Shown: positions 54,212 through 62,887, counted from the first letter of the stretch. The stretch is 64,000 bases of DNA from Sciscionella marina DSM 45152 (GCF_000379465.1 NZ_KB905465.1:62001-126000), one strand, 5' to 3'. The notes: generated by a model not told the origin, from the letters alone. Translations and numbers: made by a program.

Positions 54212-56095
54212 TCAAGCCGCCTTCTCACCCTTCTCCTGCTCCGCGAACTGGGTGCGGTAGAGGTCGGCGTAGTGCCCGCCGAGGGCCAGCAGGTCCTCGT
54301 GGGTGCCACGTTCCACGATCCGGCCCTGGTCGAGCACCAGGATCTGGTCGGCCTGGCGCACCGTGGCCAGGCGGTGCGCGATGACCAGCGAGGTACGCCC
54401 GGCGAGGGCGGTCGCCAGCGCGCGCTGCACGGCCACCTCGGACTCGGAGTCCAGGTGCGCGGTGGCCTCGTCGAGCACCACGATCTCCGGTTTCTTGAGC
54501 AGCAGCCGGGCGATCGCGATGCGCTGTTTCTCCCCGCCGGAGAGGCGGTAGCCACGGTCGCCGACGAGGGTGTCCAGCCCTTCGGGCAGTGCCTCGAGCA
54601 GTCCGCTCAGGTGGGCGGCGCGCATCGCCTCGCGCAGTTGCTCGTCGGTGGCCGATGGCCGGGCGTAGCGCAGGTTGGCCCCGATGGTGTCGTGGAACAG
54701 GTGCGCCTCCTGGGTGACCACGCCGAGCCGGTCGTACAGCGAGGAGAGCCGCAGTTCGCGCACATCGTGGCCGCCGATGCGCACGGTCCCCGAGTCGGCG
54801 TCGTAGAGGCGCGCGGCGAGCTGGATGGTGGTGGTCTTGCCCGCGCCCGAGGACCCGACGAGAGCGACCATCTCACCGGGCCGCGCGGTGAAGCTGAGCC
54901 CGTGCAGCACGCGCTGCTTGCGAGTGCGTTCGCCTGTGGCGACCGCTTCGAGCGAGGCGAGCGAGACCTCGTCGGCGCTCGGGTAGGAGAAGGTGACGTC
55001 CTCGAACTCCACGCTCGCCTCGCCCGCGCCGAGCTCCACCGGCCGCTCCGGCTCGCCGATCATCGGCTCGAGGTCGAGCACCTCGAACACCCGGTCGAAG
55101 CTGACCAGCGCGGTCATCACGTCGACGTGCACGTTGGACAGCGCGGTCAGCGGGCCGTAGAGGCGGGCGAGCAGGGTGGTGATCGCGACCAGGGTGCCGA
55201 GCTGGAAGGTTCCCGCGATCACCAGCGAACCGCCGAGCCCGTAAGTGATCGCGGTGGCCAGCGCGACGATCATGGTCAGCAGCGCGAAGAACCCGGTGGA
55301 GTACATCGCCGAGCCGATGCCCAGATCGCGCACCGCGCCCGCCTTCGCGGTGAACGCGCGGGTCTCCTCGGCCGGGCGGCCGTAGAGCTTGGCGAGCATG
55401 GCACCGGAGACGTTGAACCGCTCGGTCATCATCGAGCTCATCTCCGCGTCCCGGCGCATCTGTTCGCGTGCCACGGCGGAGAGCTTGCGGCCGAACCACT
55501 TGGCCGGGAGCACGAACAGCGGCAGCAGCACCAGCGCGACCAGGGTGACCTGCCAGGACAGCACCAGCATCGTGGTCAGCACGATCACCAGGCTCAGCGC
55601 GTTGGACACGATGGCCGACAGCGTCCCGGTCAGGGCCCGCTGCGCGCCGATCACATCGGAGTTCAGCCGGGACACCAGCGCCCCGGTCTGGGTGCGCACG
55701 AAGAAGGCCACCGGCATCCGCTGCACGTGGTCGAACACCTCGGCGCGCAGGTCGTAGATCAGTCCCTCGCCCAGCCGCGCGGAGAACCAGCGTTCGGCGA
55801 ACTGTAAACCGGCGTTGACGATCGCGATCGCCGCGGCGGCTCCGGCGAGCCAGAGGATCACGTCATACCGGCGTGGCACGATCCCCTCGTCGATGATCGC
55901 CTTGAGCAGCAGCGGGGTGACCACCCCGAGCGCCGAGCCCAGCGCGACCAACAGCAGGAAGAGCAGGACCGTCCGCTTGTAGCTCGCGGCGTAGCCGAGC
56001 ACCCTGCGCAGCGTTCCCTTGGACAAGCGTTGCCTGGTCACCGATTTGTCCCTGGAGAAGGACTGCATCGTCTGCCAGCTCGAGACTTCGGACAT
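54212..56095 (-). CDS. Homodimer-type ABC exporter (TM-NBD)
   Basis: A 627-residue multidrug-type half-transporter: a six-helix exporter domain (about 45-330), then an NBD with intact Walker A GSSGAGKTT, Q-loop, signature YRLSGGEKQRIAIARLLL and Walker B IVVLDEATAHLDSES followed by the switch histidine IAHRLAT. All catalytic residues are present, unlike the asymmetric pair at 23.6 kb, so it can function alone. Adjacent to the siderophore genes, it might export the siderophore, but its own promoter is not an iron box. That promoter is MerR-type and places the transcript start at the ATG 56095, making the mRNA leaderless and fixing this start. ATG 56116 and 56068 are less likely. Confidence 0.88.
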   Translation of the reverse strand: MSEVSSWQTMQSFSRDKSVTRQRLSKGTLRRVLGYAASYKRTVLLFLLLVALGSALGVVTPLLLKAIIDEGIVPRRYDVILWLAGAAAAIAIVNAGLQFAERWFSARLGEGLIYDLRAEVFDHVQRMPVAFFVRTQTGALVSRLNSDVIGAQRALTGTLSAIVSNALSLVIVLTTMLVLSWQVTLVALVLLPLFVLPAKWFGRKLSAVAREQMRRDAEMSSMMTERFNVSGAMLAKLYGRPAEETRAFTAKAGAVRDLGIGSAMYSTGFFALLTMIVALATAITYGLGGSLVIAGTFQLGTLVAITTLLARLYGPLTALSNVHVDVMTALVSFDRVFEVLDLEPMIGEPERPVELGAGEASVEFEDVTFSYPSADEVSLASLEAVATGERTRKQRVLHGLSFTARPGEMVALVGSSGAGKTTTIQLAARLYDADSGTVRIGGHDVRELRLSSLYDRLGVVTQEAHLFHDTIGANLRYARPSATDEQLREAMRAAHLSGLLEALPEGLDTLVGDRGYRLSGGEKQRIAIARLLLKKPEIVVLDEATAHLDSESEVAVQRALATALAGRTSLVIAHRLATVRQADQILVLDQGRIVERGTHEDLLALGGHYADLYRTQFAEQEKGEKAA

Positions 56096-56101
56096 GCGTC
56101 G

Positions 56102-56132
56102 AGTATGAAACCTCAAGTAATGTAGAGGTCAA
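56102..56132 (-). promoter_or_regulatory. MerR-type promoter with 19-bp spacer and SoxR-like box
   Basis: Read on the minus strand: TTGACC (-35, 56132-56127), a 19-base spacer and CATACT (-10, 56107-56102), six bases before the ABC ATG. The spacer and -35 hold the palindrome ACCTC...GAGGT (56110-56129). Its plus-strand reading CCTCAAGTAATGTAGAGG matches 14 of 18 positions of the SoxR box CCTCAAGTTAACTTGAGG. Overlong spacers of this kind are the hallmark of MerR-family activation. Confidence 0.75.
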
Positions 56133-56974
56133 CCCTGCTCGGCGGATGTGCGTACCGTGAGCCCGGTCTCGTCCTCGCTCACCGACAGTTCCGTGCGCAG
56201 GCTCCGCAGCTCGGAGAGGGCGTCGAGGTGCGTACCACCGCAGGGCACGCTCGCCGTGCCGCTCGGGAGTTCGCACTCCCAGGTGCGCAGGTCGGTCAGC
56301 AGCGGGCCTTCGCTGCGCACCCCGACCTTGGCCCCGGACGCGCACCATTCGGCCAGCTTCCCGTTGACCGCCTGCTCGATCCCGGACGTGTCCGCGGCGA
56401 GCTCGCCCGCCGTGAAGCCCTTCTTGCGCAGGGATTTCCCGATGCGGTACTCGTCGATGCTGCCGTTCTCGAGGATGCGGGAGCGCACCATGGCCAGCGA
56501 GTCGAAGTCCGGGCTGCCGAGCGAATCGGCCCGCACCTCCTTGCGCCAGCGGTCGGCGAGCGCGGCGTTGAGCGCGAAGGCGAGCAGGTGACAGCCGGTG
56601 TGCCCGGCCGAGAGCGCGGCGCGGTACCCGGCGTCCACGAGGAGTTCCACCTCAGCACCGACCTCGGGCGGCCGACCTTCCACCACGTGCGCGACGTGCC
56701 AGGACCACTCCGGGTCTCCCCGGCGCACCGGGATGTCCTCGGCGAGGAACAGCCGCTGCCCGTCACCGGCCGCGGTCACCGTGTCCAGGACGGCGAGCCC
56801 GCCGAGGGTTCCGGTGTCCCCCGGCTGATCCGGCCAGGTGTGATCCACCGGATGAAACGGTGTGCTGTCGGTGAGCACGGCAGAGCGTCCCGCCTCGAGC
56901 TCGTGCACGGCGAGCACGCGGGCGCTGCCGCGCAGCCCGCCATCCGGGAAAACGATCTTCGTGGTGGGTAGCAA
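56129..56974 (-). CDS. AlaX-like alanyl-tRNA trans-editing protein
   Basis: A 281-residue free-standing relative of the alanyl-tRNA synthetase editing domain, which removes serine or glycine wrongly attached to tRNA-Ala. The zinc ligands are readable: HTGCH in the middle (HxxxH, about 125) and CGGTH near the end (CxxxH, about 245). The N-terminal TDSTPFHPVDHTWPDQPGDTG corresponds to the D-T-x-F-H-P-x-G-G-G-Q-P-x-D loop, with the GGGQ part replaced. It has no synthetase domains. Its stop codon lies inside the MerR-type promoter of the ABC gene. Activity on tRNA is inferred from the family. Confidence 0.86.
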   Translation of the reverse strand: MLPTTKIVFPDGGLRGSARVLAVHELEAGRSAVLTDSTPFHPVDHTWPDQPGDTGTLGGLAVLDTVTAAGDGQRLFLAEDIPVRRGDPEWSWHVAHVVEGRPPEVGAEVELLVDAGYRAALSAGHTGCHLLAFALNAALADRWRKEVRADSLGSPDFDSLAMVRSRILENGSIDEYRIGKSLRKKGFTAGELAADTSGIEQAVNGKLAEWCASGAKVGVRSEGPLLTDLRTWECELPSGTASVPCGGTHLDALSELRSLRTELSVSEDETGLTVRTSAEQG

Positions 56975-57004
56975 GCTGGGGATCCCGTTACTTCTTCGGT
57001 GCAG

Positions 57005-57391
57005 TCACTTTTTACCGCCGGCCTTCTTCGCGGCCTTGCGCAGTTGCAGGATCCGACCATACCCGGGGATCGCCACGAGCAGCACGCCACCGACGGCGGC
57101 GAGCAGCAGCGCGACACCCGCGGGCAGACTGCCCTGCGCGCCGAAGAAGTAGATCTTCACCGGCTGCAGGTTCTGCACGATGAAGATCAGCAGCAGGACC
57201 AGCACGATCGCGGCGAGCACGAGGGTCGTCCACACCACGCCCATGCGAGTGTTCTTGACCTTCGGCTTGGCCGGGGTGCTCGTGCCAGGGGCTGGTGTGT
57301 CCGCCGCCTGTTCGACCTCGGTCGTCCCGGGAGCCTCGACGGCCTCTGGAATCTCGGCCTGCTCCGAGGACTGCTGTTCCTTGTTGTTCAC
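57005..57391 (-). CDS. LapA-domain small membrane protein
   Basis: A 128-residue protein with an acidic, proline-rich cytoplasmic N-terminus (about 1-48) and two membrane helices (MGVVWTTLVLAAIVLVLLLIFIVQN and GVALLLAAVGGVLLVAIPG) separated by LQPVKIYFFGAQGSLP. It then ends in a basic helix LRKAAKKAGGKK. The QN-x-x-P-V-x-x-x-F-x-G loop is the mark of the LapA/DUF1049 family, linked to lipopolysaccharide control in Gram-negatives and of unknown role in actinomycetes. It is 30 bases upstream of the AlaX gene on the same strand, so co-transcription is likely. Confidence 0.88.
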   Translation of the reverse strand: MNNKEQQSSEQAEIPEAVEAPGTTEVEQAADTPAPGTSTPAKPKVKNTRMGVVWTTLVLAAIVLVLLLIFIVQNLQPVKIYFFGAQGSLPAGVALLLAAVGGVLLVAIPGYGRILQLRKAAKKAGGKK

Positions 57392-57505
57392 CGATTCGCT
57401 CCTCTCCGTGCGAAGTGTGTCGCCAGGTGTTGTCGTTCTACCTTCTAGACACGCGCCGGAGTGGAAAGATCACCCGCGATTCGGTAACGATTCGGACGTC
57501 AGCGG

Positions 57506-59026
57506 CTACCGGGCCCTTCCGTGGCGCACTTTGACCACCTTGCGCACCAGCGCGAAGACCAGCCGGTTGCGGTTGAAGGTGAACAGCTCACCGCCGGGGA
57601 TGGAGAACCGCTTCTCCGCGATCGATTTCGGCCGGGAGAACTCGCGCAGCCCCTCCTCGCCGTGGATCCTGCCGAAACCGCTCTCCCCATGCCCGCCGAA
57701 CGGCAGCGCCGAGGTCGCCGCGAAGGCCATCACCGAGTTCACCGCGGTCGCGCCCGCGTTGAGCCGGTTCGCAATCTCGGCGCCGTGGTAGCGGGAGAAC
57801 ACCGAGGCCCCGAGGCCGTAGTCGGTGGCGTTGGCCAGTTCCACCGCCTCGTCCATCGAGCCCACGGTGCGCACGGTCAGCGTCGGGCCGAAGGTCTCCT
57901 CGCGCACCGCGGCGCTGTTCTCGTCCGCGTCCAGGATCACCACCGGATCCACGAAGGGCTCGCGCACCGAGTCCGGGCCGCCGATGACCGCGCGCCCACC
58001 GGCGGCCAGCGCCGCGTCGATGTGCCTGCGCACGGTGTCCGGACCGGTCGGCATGGTCATCGGGCCGTAGCTGGCGTCGGCCTCCCCGCCGGGGCGCAGT
58101 GCCCGCGCCTGGGCCCGCAGCGCCTCGAGGAACCGGTCCCGCACCGGGCGCGCCACGTACACCCGCTCGGTCCCGATACAGGTCTGTCCGGAGTTGGAGA
58201 AGGCCCCGAACGCGGCCGCGTCCGCCGCGGCTTCCACATCCGCGTCCTCGGCGACGATGAGCGGGTCCTTGCCGCCGCATTCGAGCACCACCGGGGTCAG
58301 GTTCTCCGCGCAGGCGGCCATGATCTTGCGCCCGGTGCCCGGGGAACCGGTGAAGGCGAGCTTGTCCACCCCGGAGCGGCACAGCGCGGCACCCGTCTCG
58401 CCGAAGCCGGTGACCAGTCCGAGCACCCCGGCAGGCAGGTGCGGGTTCGCCTCGGTGAACGCGTCGACCAGGTACTCGCCGACCGTCGTGGTGTACTCGC
58501 TCGGTTTGAACACGACCGTGTTCCCCGCGGCCAGCGAATAGGCCAGCGAGCCCATCGGCGTGTAGACAGGGTAGTTCCACGGCCCGATCGCGCCGACCAC
58601 CCCGAACGGGCGCTGTTCCACGGTCGCCGAGAAGTTCCCCATGAGCAGTCCGGTGCCCACCTTGCGCGGCCGCAGCACCCGGCCCGCGTGCTTCGCCGCC
58701 CAGCGGATGTGCTCGAGCGCGAGCAGCAGTTCGGCGTACGCGTCCTCGTGTGGTTTGCCGTTGTCCTTGTGGATGACCTCGGCGAACTCATCGCTGTGGT
58801 TGACCAGGTAGGCGGCCCAGCGCAGCATCGCCTTCTCCCGGTCGGCGAACCCGAGGGTGCTCCACCGGCGCGCGGCCTCCCGGGCGGTGACCACGGCGGC
58901 GTCCACATCCTCGGCGGTGTGCACCGGATAGGTCGCGATGAGTGCCCCGGTCGCGGGGTTCACCGCACGCAACTCGGCACGGTCGGCCCGCGCGGTCCCC
59001 TTCGTCCCCGCGACGGTCTCAGTCAT
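57506..59026 (-). CDS. NAD(P)-dependent aldehyde dehydrogenase
   Basis: A 506-residue aldehyde dehydrogenase oxidising an aldehyde to the acid. Motifs: GPWNYP (about 127), FKPSEYT, the F-T-G-S-P-x-x-G cofactor loop (AFTGSPGTGRKI), the general base glutamate in VLECGGKDP, the nucleophilic cysteine in SNSGQTCIGTERVYV and the ETFGPTLTV segment. The C-terminal tail with an FTFNRNRLVFALVRKVVKVRHG hydrophobic/basic helix resembles membrane-associated fatty-aldehyde types. The frame is open much further upstream, but ATG 59026 begins the conserved MTETVAG. It is divergent from a TetR gene that probably controls it. Confidence 0.9.
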   Translation of the reverse strand: MTETVAGTKGTARADRAELRAVNPATGALIATYPVHTAEDVDAAVVTAREAARRWSTLGFADREKAMLRWAAYLVNHSDEFAEVIHKDNGKPHEDAYAELLLALEHIRWAAKHAGRVLRPRKVGTGLLMGNFSATVEQRPFGVVGAIGPWNYPVYTPMGSLAYSLAAGNTVVFKPSEYTTTVGEYLVDAFTEANPHLPAGVLGLVTGFGETGAALCRSGVDKLAFTGSPGTGRKIMAACAENLTPVVLECGGKDPLIVAEDADVEAAADAAAFGAFSNSGQTCIGTERVYVARPVRDRFLEALRAQARALRPGGEADASYGPMTMPTGPDTVRRHIDAALAAGGRAVIGGPDSVREPFVDPVVILDADENSAAVREETFGPTLTVRTVGSMDEAVELANATDYGLGASVFSRYHGAEIANRLNAGATAVNSVMAFAATSALPFGGHGESGFGRIHGEEGLREFSRPKSIAEKRFSIPGGELFTFNRNRLVFALVRKVVKVRHGRAR

Positions 59027-59087
59027 CACGTACTCCTCACATCGGCCGCGCAACCTTATTCGTACAGCGTGCCCCGCGAACCCTATA

Positions 59088-59104
59088 ATTGACAAGATGC
59101 CAAT
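59088..59104. promoter_or_regulatory. Near-palindrome ATTGACA-AGA-TGCCAAT, candidate TetR operator
   Basis: Six of seven positions pair across the three-base centre. It lies in the 99-base gap between the divergent aldehyde dehydrogenase and TetR genes, 22 bases before the TetR ATG. It is the best palindrome in that gap and the natural target of the TetR product. Confidence 0.55.
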
Positions 59105-59125
59105 ACGCCCCGAAGCTCGCTGAGC

Positions 59126-59731
59126 ATGAGTGTCGACGTCCCCGCACGCCGGGGCAGAAGGCTCGAACCGGATGCGCGCCGCGAACAGATCTTCGAGTGC
59201 GCGCGAACGCTGTTCCTCGCGGGCGACTACTCCGCGGTATCCACCGGGGACATCGCCGCGGCCGCCGGGGTGGCGCGGGGGCTGATCAACCACTACTTCG
59301 GCACCAAGCGCGCCCTCTATCTGGAGGTGCTGCGCGAATCGCTCACCCTGCCGCCGATTCCCGAGCTGGATCTGCCGCAGGGTTCGCTCGAGGAACAGGT
59401 CACCGCCGGAGTGACGTGGTTCGTGGAGTTCGTCTGGCGCAACCGGCAAGCCTGGATCGCCTTGTCCGGGGTCGGCCCGGCCGCCGATCAGGACATCCGG
59501 CAGATCGTCCACGAGGCGGAGGAGACCTGCACCGATCGGCTGCTCGCCGCAATCGAACTCGGCGAGCGGCTCGTGGACGAGGGCTCGCGGGCCACGATCC
59601 GGGCCTTCGCGGGCATGGTGCGCGCCACGGCAGCCGAATGGCTGGTGCGCGGCTCGATGGACCGCGAACGGGTGCGCGAGCTGCTCAGCTGCTGCCTGCT
59701 CGCCATCCTGCGGGACGTGCTCGCGCCTTGA
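59126..59731 (+). CDS. TetR/AcrR-family transcriptional regulator
   Basis: A 201-residue repressor. The N-terminal DNA-binding domain reads RREQIFECARTLFLAGDYSAVSTGDIAAAAGVARGLINHYFGTKRALYLEVL (about 18-70), with INHYFGTKRAL being the recognition helix and following turn. The C-terminal ligand domain is all helical with a Trp-rich segment VTWFVEFVWRNRQAWI. It is divergent from the aldehyde dehydrogenase, its probable target. Ligand unknown. It ends 25 bases before a zinc-ribbon gene on the opposite strand. Confidence 0.9.
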   Translation: MSVDVPARRGRRLEPDARREQIFECARTLFLAGDYSAVSTGDIAAAAGVARGLINHYFGTKRALYLEVLRESLTLPPIPELDLPQGSLEEQVTAGVTWFVEFVWRNRQAWIALSGVGPAADQDIRQIVHEAEETCTDRLLAAIELGERLVDEGSRATIRAFAGMVRATAAEWLVRGSMDRERVRELLSCCLLAILRDVLAP

Positions 59732-59755
59732 CCGCGGCACGCACAGCGGGGGCAC

Positions 59756-60019
59756 TCACAGCGGGGGCACGAAACCGGGCAGCCAGCCCGAATCCTCCCC
59801 GTCCCCGCACACCGGGCACGGGGTCGAGGCGAGCTGACCGGGCGCGACCTCACGGATGATCATGCCGTCCCCCGGGATGATCAGGGTGCGCACCCGCAGG
59901 GTCTCGTCCGGGCCGTCGACGTGGGTCTGGGCGACGCGCCGGCATCCGTGACAGACGGTGCGCAGACCGGGGAACGCACCGTCGGCGCGGTAGTCGTCGA
60001 ACGGAAGAGCACCAGCCAT
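59756..60019 (-). CDS. Small zinc-ribbon-like protein, function unknown
   Basis: An 87-residue protein with two cysteine pairs, VCHGC (about 22-26) and PCPVCGDG (about 68-75), spaced as in zinc ribbons, and no membrane segment. The segment TLIIPGDGMIIREVAP between them looks like a beta-rich core. I know of no assigned function. It starts 9 bases after the PAP2 gene on the same strand and may belong to the histidine phosphatase-PAP2 operon. Confidence 0.65.
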   Translation of the reverse strand: MAGALPFDDYRADGAFPGLRTVCHGCRRVAQTHVDGPDETLRVRTLIIPGDGMIIREVAPGQLASTPCPVCGDGEDSGWLPGFVPPL

Positions 60020-60028
60020 GCCTCCACG

Positions 60029-60604
60029 CTAGCGAAGCAACAGGAATACCGCTCCACCGGCGACCGGTCCGAGCAGCGCACCGGCGATCACCTGGGCGAG
60101 CGTGTGGTCGGCGAGCCGTACCCGCGACCAGCACACCACCGCCACGGCCGCGTACAGCGCGAGGTAGGGCAGCCCGTAAACCGCGGCGACCGCGGCCGCG
60201 GCACCGGAGGCCACCGCACCGTGCAGCGAGATCTTCCACCACCGGGTGATCACCATCGCCACGACGAGCACGGTGAGCATGGCGGCGAGCAGCGCGATCA
60301 ACTCCTGAGGCGCGCCGCCGAACATCAGGCCCGCGAGACAGCCGAGCGCGCACAACAGGCAGGCAAGCATCGGCACGAAGCGTTCCTCGCGGTTGCGCAC
60401 GTGGTGGGTCTCCCATCGGCCGCGTCGCGCCCCCTGCACGATGAAGGCCATCGGCAGCGCGCTGCAGCACAGGGCGACGAGCAGTCCCCAGCCCAGCGTC
60501 GGCCACGGTCGGTACCCGGTTGCGTGCCAGGCGATCGCCAGCGGCAGGAACACCACCACGATCCCGGGGGAACCGCCCTCGCTCAGCGCTTTCGCGAGCC
60601 TCAT
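60029..60604 (-). CDS. PAP2-family membrane phosphatase
   Basis: A 191-residue protein with about six hydrophobic segments and the reduced PAP2 motifs ISLHGAVASG (second motif, histidine) and WSRVRLADHTLAQVIAG (third motif, arginine and histidine). The first, K-x6-RP motif is not clear. Such enzymes remove phosphate from lipid or prenyl diphosphate substrates at the membrane. The ATG at 60604 overlaps the TGA of the histidine phosphatase gene by four bases, so both are translated from one mRNA; the open frame to 60661 is ignored for this reason. Confidence 0.8.
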   Translation of the reverse strand: MRLAKALSEGGSPGIVVVFLPLAIAWHATGYRPWPTLGWGLLVALCCSALPMAFIVQGARRGRWETHHVRNREERFVPMLACLLCALGCLAGLMFGGAPQELIALLAAMLTVLVVAMVITRWWKISLHGAVASGAAAAVAAVYGLPYLALYAAVAVVCWSRVRLADHTLAQVIAGALLGPVAGGAVFLLLR

Positions 60605-61230
60605 CGGTAGGTGAGCAGTTCGCGGCCCGCGCCGTCGAAATGCGCGTGATCGTTGAAGCACAGCAGGTTCGCCCCGCTGCGGCCGATGACGACCTTGCTG
60701 ATCGAGGCGTTCGCGGTCACCCGGTTCAGCGCGATGAACCCGCGCACATCGAGCCCGAGGATGCTGGCCACGACCGCGGAGATCACCCCGCCGGAGGTGA
60801 ACACCACCGCGGCGGCGCCCTTGCCGAGCTCCCCGCGCAGCTCGTGCATCGCGTCATCGATGCGCTGGCGGAACTCGTACCAGGTGCCCGGCCCGGTCTC
60901 GCTGCCCCAGTGCCCGAGCGACTGCTCGAGCAGTTCCTGGCTCGGCGCCGGCCAGACCGCGTCCTCGCCCGCGTAGCGGCGGATGATCTCGGCCGCGTCG
61001 TACTCGTTCCACCGCTGATCGGCACGCGCTTCGAGCTCCGGAAGCGCCTCCGCCGCGGTGTCCAGTTGCCTGCGCAGCGTCCCGGAGAGCGTCAGCTGCG
61101 GTGCCACACCCCTGCGGCGCAGTTCCGCCCCGACCAGCCGGGCCTGCTCCCGCCCGAGTTCGGAGAGCACGTCGTAGTCCTCGGCACCCCAGGCCGCCTG
61201 GCCGTGCCGGACCAGGTAGATCACACCCAT
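60601..61230 (-). CDS. Histidine phosphatase-family protein
   Basis: A 209-residue member of the phosphoglycerate-mutase-like fold. The phospho-histidine motif LVRHGQAAW is at the N-terminus, LSELGREQARLVG follows, and the later acidic/histidine site appears as VFTSGGVISAVVA, where the usual GH is replaced by GG. This may weaken catalysis. The substrate is unknown. The start ATG 61230 was chosen because MGVIYLVRHGQ is the normal beginning; the frame extends well upstream. It is divergent from the phosphopantetheinyl transferase gene (54 bases apart) and coupled to the PAP2 gene. Confidence 0.86.
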   Translation of the reverse strand: MGVIYLVRHGQAAWGAEDYDVLSELGREQARLVGAELRRRGVAPQLTLSGTLRRQLDTAAEALPELEARADQRWNEYDAAEIIRRYAGEDAVWPAPSQELLEQSLGHWGSETGPGTWYEFRQRIDDAMHELRGELGKGAAAVVFTSGGVISAVVASILGLDVRGFIALNRVTANASISKVVIGRSGANLLCFNDHAHFDGAGRELLTYR

Positions 61231-61284
61231 ATCGCTCCTGGCTTGCGTACCGTGTACACCGAACACCGTAGAGGAGGTCCGAGC

Positions 61285-61977
61285 ATGGCGCGCTGCGTCG
61301 TCCACATCGCCCGTCCGGTCACCGACCCCGATCGTTGGCGGTTCTTGCTCGACGAGGGGGAACAGGCCCGGGCCGACCGGTTCCGGCAGGCGATCGATAC
61401 CGCGCGGTTCGTCACCGGGCGCGCGGTCGCGAAACTCGCCATCGCCGATCACCTCGGCAGGAAACCCGCCGATGTCTGGTTCCGGCTCTACTGCGCGAAC
61501 TGCGACAGTGCCGAACACGGGAAACCGGTCGTGGACGGGGTGGAGTTCTCCATCGCGCATTCCGGTTCCTTCGTGCTCGTCGCGGTCACCGGGGAAATCC
61601 CGGTCGGCGTGGACGTGGAATTCGTCAACCAGCGCACCGATGTCGATTCACTCGCCGGGAGCGTGCTCTCCGAGACCGAACGCGCGGAATTCACCGCGAC
61701 CGGCGATGCGGCGCGGCGTGCGGCGTTTTTCACCTACTGGGCGCGCAAGGAAGCGCTGGTGAAATCCACCGGGCTCGGGCTTTCCGGGGAACTGCGCTCG
61801 GTCTCGGTCACCCCCGCCGACGCGGACCCGGGCGTGGTCTCCTGGAACGGCCCAGAAAAAGTCTGGCTGACCGATCTGGCGCTGGAGGACTACGAGGACG
61901 GTACAGACTACCGAGCCGCCCTCGCCGCGCTGACCACCGAAGAGCTCGAGGTCGTGTTCCAGCATTTCGCTGCATGA
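61285..61977 (+). CDS. Sfp-type 4'-phosphopantetheinyl transferase
   Basis: A 230-residue Sfp/Gsp-type enzyme that moves phosphopantetheine from CoA to the serine of carrier domains. The magnesium site VGVDVEFVNQ (about 113), the FSIAHSGSFVLVAV strand before it and the FFTYWARKEALVKSTGLGL motif (about 150-168, W..KEA) are complete. It has a GAGGAGG site and starts at ATG 61285. As the only such gene in the window it is the natural activator of both the siderophore NRPS and the Pls-like synthetase, though Sfp-type enzymes often act on several clusters. Confidence 0.94.
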   Translation: MARCVVHIARPVTDPDRWRFLLDEGEQARADRFRQAIDTARFVTGRAVAKLAIADHLGRKPADVWFRLYCANCDSAEHGKPVVDGVEFSIAHSGSFVLVAVTGEIPVGVDVEFVNQRTDVDSLAGSVLSETERAEFTATGDAARRAAFFTYWARKEALVKSTGLGLSGELRSVSVTPADADPGVVSWNGPEKVWLTDLALEDYEDGTDYRAALAALTTEELEVVFQHFAA

Positions 61978-62014
61978 CCAGCACAGTGCCGCATGACCAG
62001 CACGGCGCCGCATG
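61972..62014 (+). repeat. Short tandem repeat GCATGACCAGCAC(A/G)G(T/C)GCC
   Basis: Two 19-base units (61972-61990 and 61991-62009) and the start of a third (GCATGA) cover the stop codon of the phosphopantetheinyl transferase gene. The units differ at two bases. They look like local slippage rather than a regulatory array. Confidence 0.7.
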
Positions 62015-62053
62015 AGTTCGGCGCTTGACCTCCACCGCGCTGGAGGTCCGAGC

Positions 62054-62887
62054 ATGGACCGCATGCCCTTGTGGATATGCGATGTATGCGGACTGGAACA
62101 CCCCGACACCCCCGAACCGCCGGGCTGCGTGCTCGACCGCGGCGAGGTGACCATCGAGGAACGTGGCGATCTCGGGCCGCATCCCGAACACTGGTCCACG
62201 CACGAGGAACTCGTCGCGCAGCCGCACGAAACCGTGCACCACGAGCACGGGCGCGGGATCCACAGCCTGCACCGGGAGCCGCGGTTCGGGATCGGCCAGT
62301 GGTCCTTCCTCGTCCAGACCGGGAACGGGAACCTGCTCTGGGATCCGCCGAACTATCTGGACGAGGAAGTCCTGGAACTGGTGCGCGGGCTCGGCGGAGT
62401 CGACGCGATCGCCACCAGCCATCCGCACATGTTCGCCGCCCAGGTCAGCTGGAGCCACGCGTTCGGCCGGATTCCGGTGTACGTCAACGCACTCGACGAG
62501 GAATGGGTCCCGCGCCCGGATCCGGTGCTCGAATACTGGGACGATGAAACCGAGCCGCTGCCCGGAATCAGGCTCATCCACCTCGGCGGGCACATGCGTG
62601 GCAGCGCGGTCGCGCTCACCGCGGACGGGACCTTGCTGGCCGGGGACACCATCAGCGCGGTGCCCACACATCCCGCCTGGGTTTCGTTCACCCGCAACTA
62701 CCCCAAGCTCGTGCCGCTCTCCCCCGCCGTGGTGCGCCGCATCGTCGACCGGCTGGACGCCTATGACTACGACCGGCTCTTCGTGCTCAACGGGTACACA
62801 GTGGACTCCGACGCGAAACGGGTGGTGCACCGATCCGCGGAGAGCCACATCCGCTGGGCGAGCGGAGAATTCGACCACCTGACCTAG
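62054..62887 (+). CDS. MBL-fold hydrolase with N-terminal rubredoxin-like knuckle
   Basis: A 277-residue protein. Residues 5-22 (WICDVCGLEHPDTPEPPGC) form a CxxC metal knuckle of rubredoxin type, and the rest is a beta-lactamase-fold domain. TSHPHMFA stands where the H-x-H-x-D-H motif normally lies, IHLGGHMRGS supplies a later metal histidine and LLAGDTIS the bridging aspartate. The first motif is depleted (H-P-H, no D-H), so metal content may be reduced. Start ATG 62054 has GGAGG nine bases before, in a 15-base context identical to that of the phosphopantetheinyl transferase start. Substrate unknown. Confidence 0.8.
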   Translation: MDRMPLWICDVCGLEHPDTPEPPGCVLDRGEVTIEERGDLGPHPEHWSTHEELVAQPHETVHHEHGRGIHSLHREPRFGIGQWSFLVQTGNGNLLWDPPNYLDEEVLELVRGLGGVDAIATSHPHMFAAQVSWSHAFGRIPVYVNALDEEWVPRPDPVLEYWDDETEPLPGIRLIHLGGHMRGSAVALTADGTLLAGDTISAVPTHPAWVSFTRNYPKLVPLSPAVVRRIVDRLDAYDYDRLFVLNGYTVDSDAKRVVHRSAESHIRWASGEFDHLT

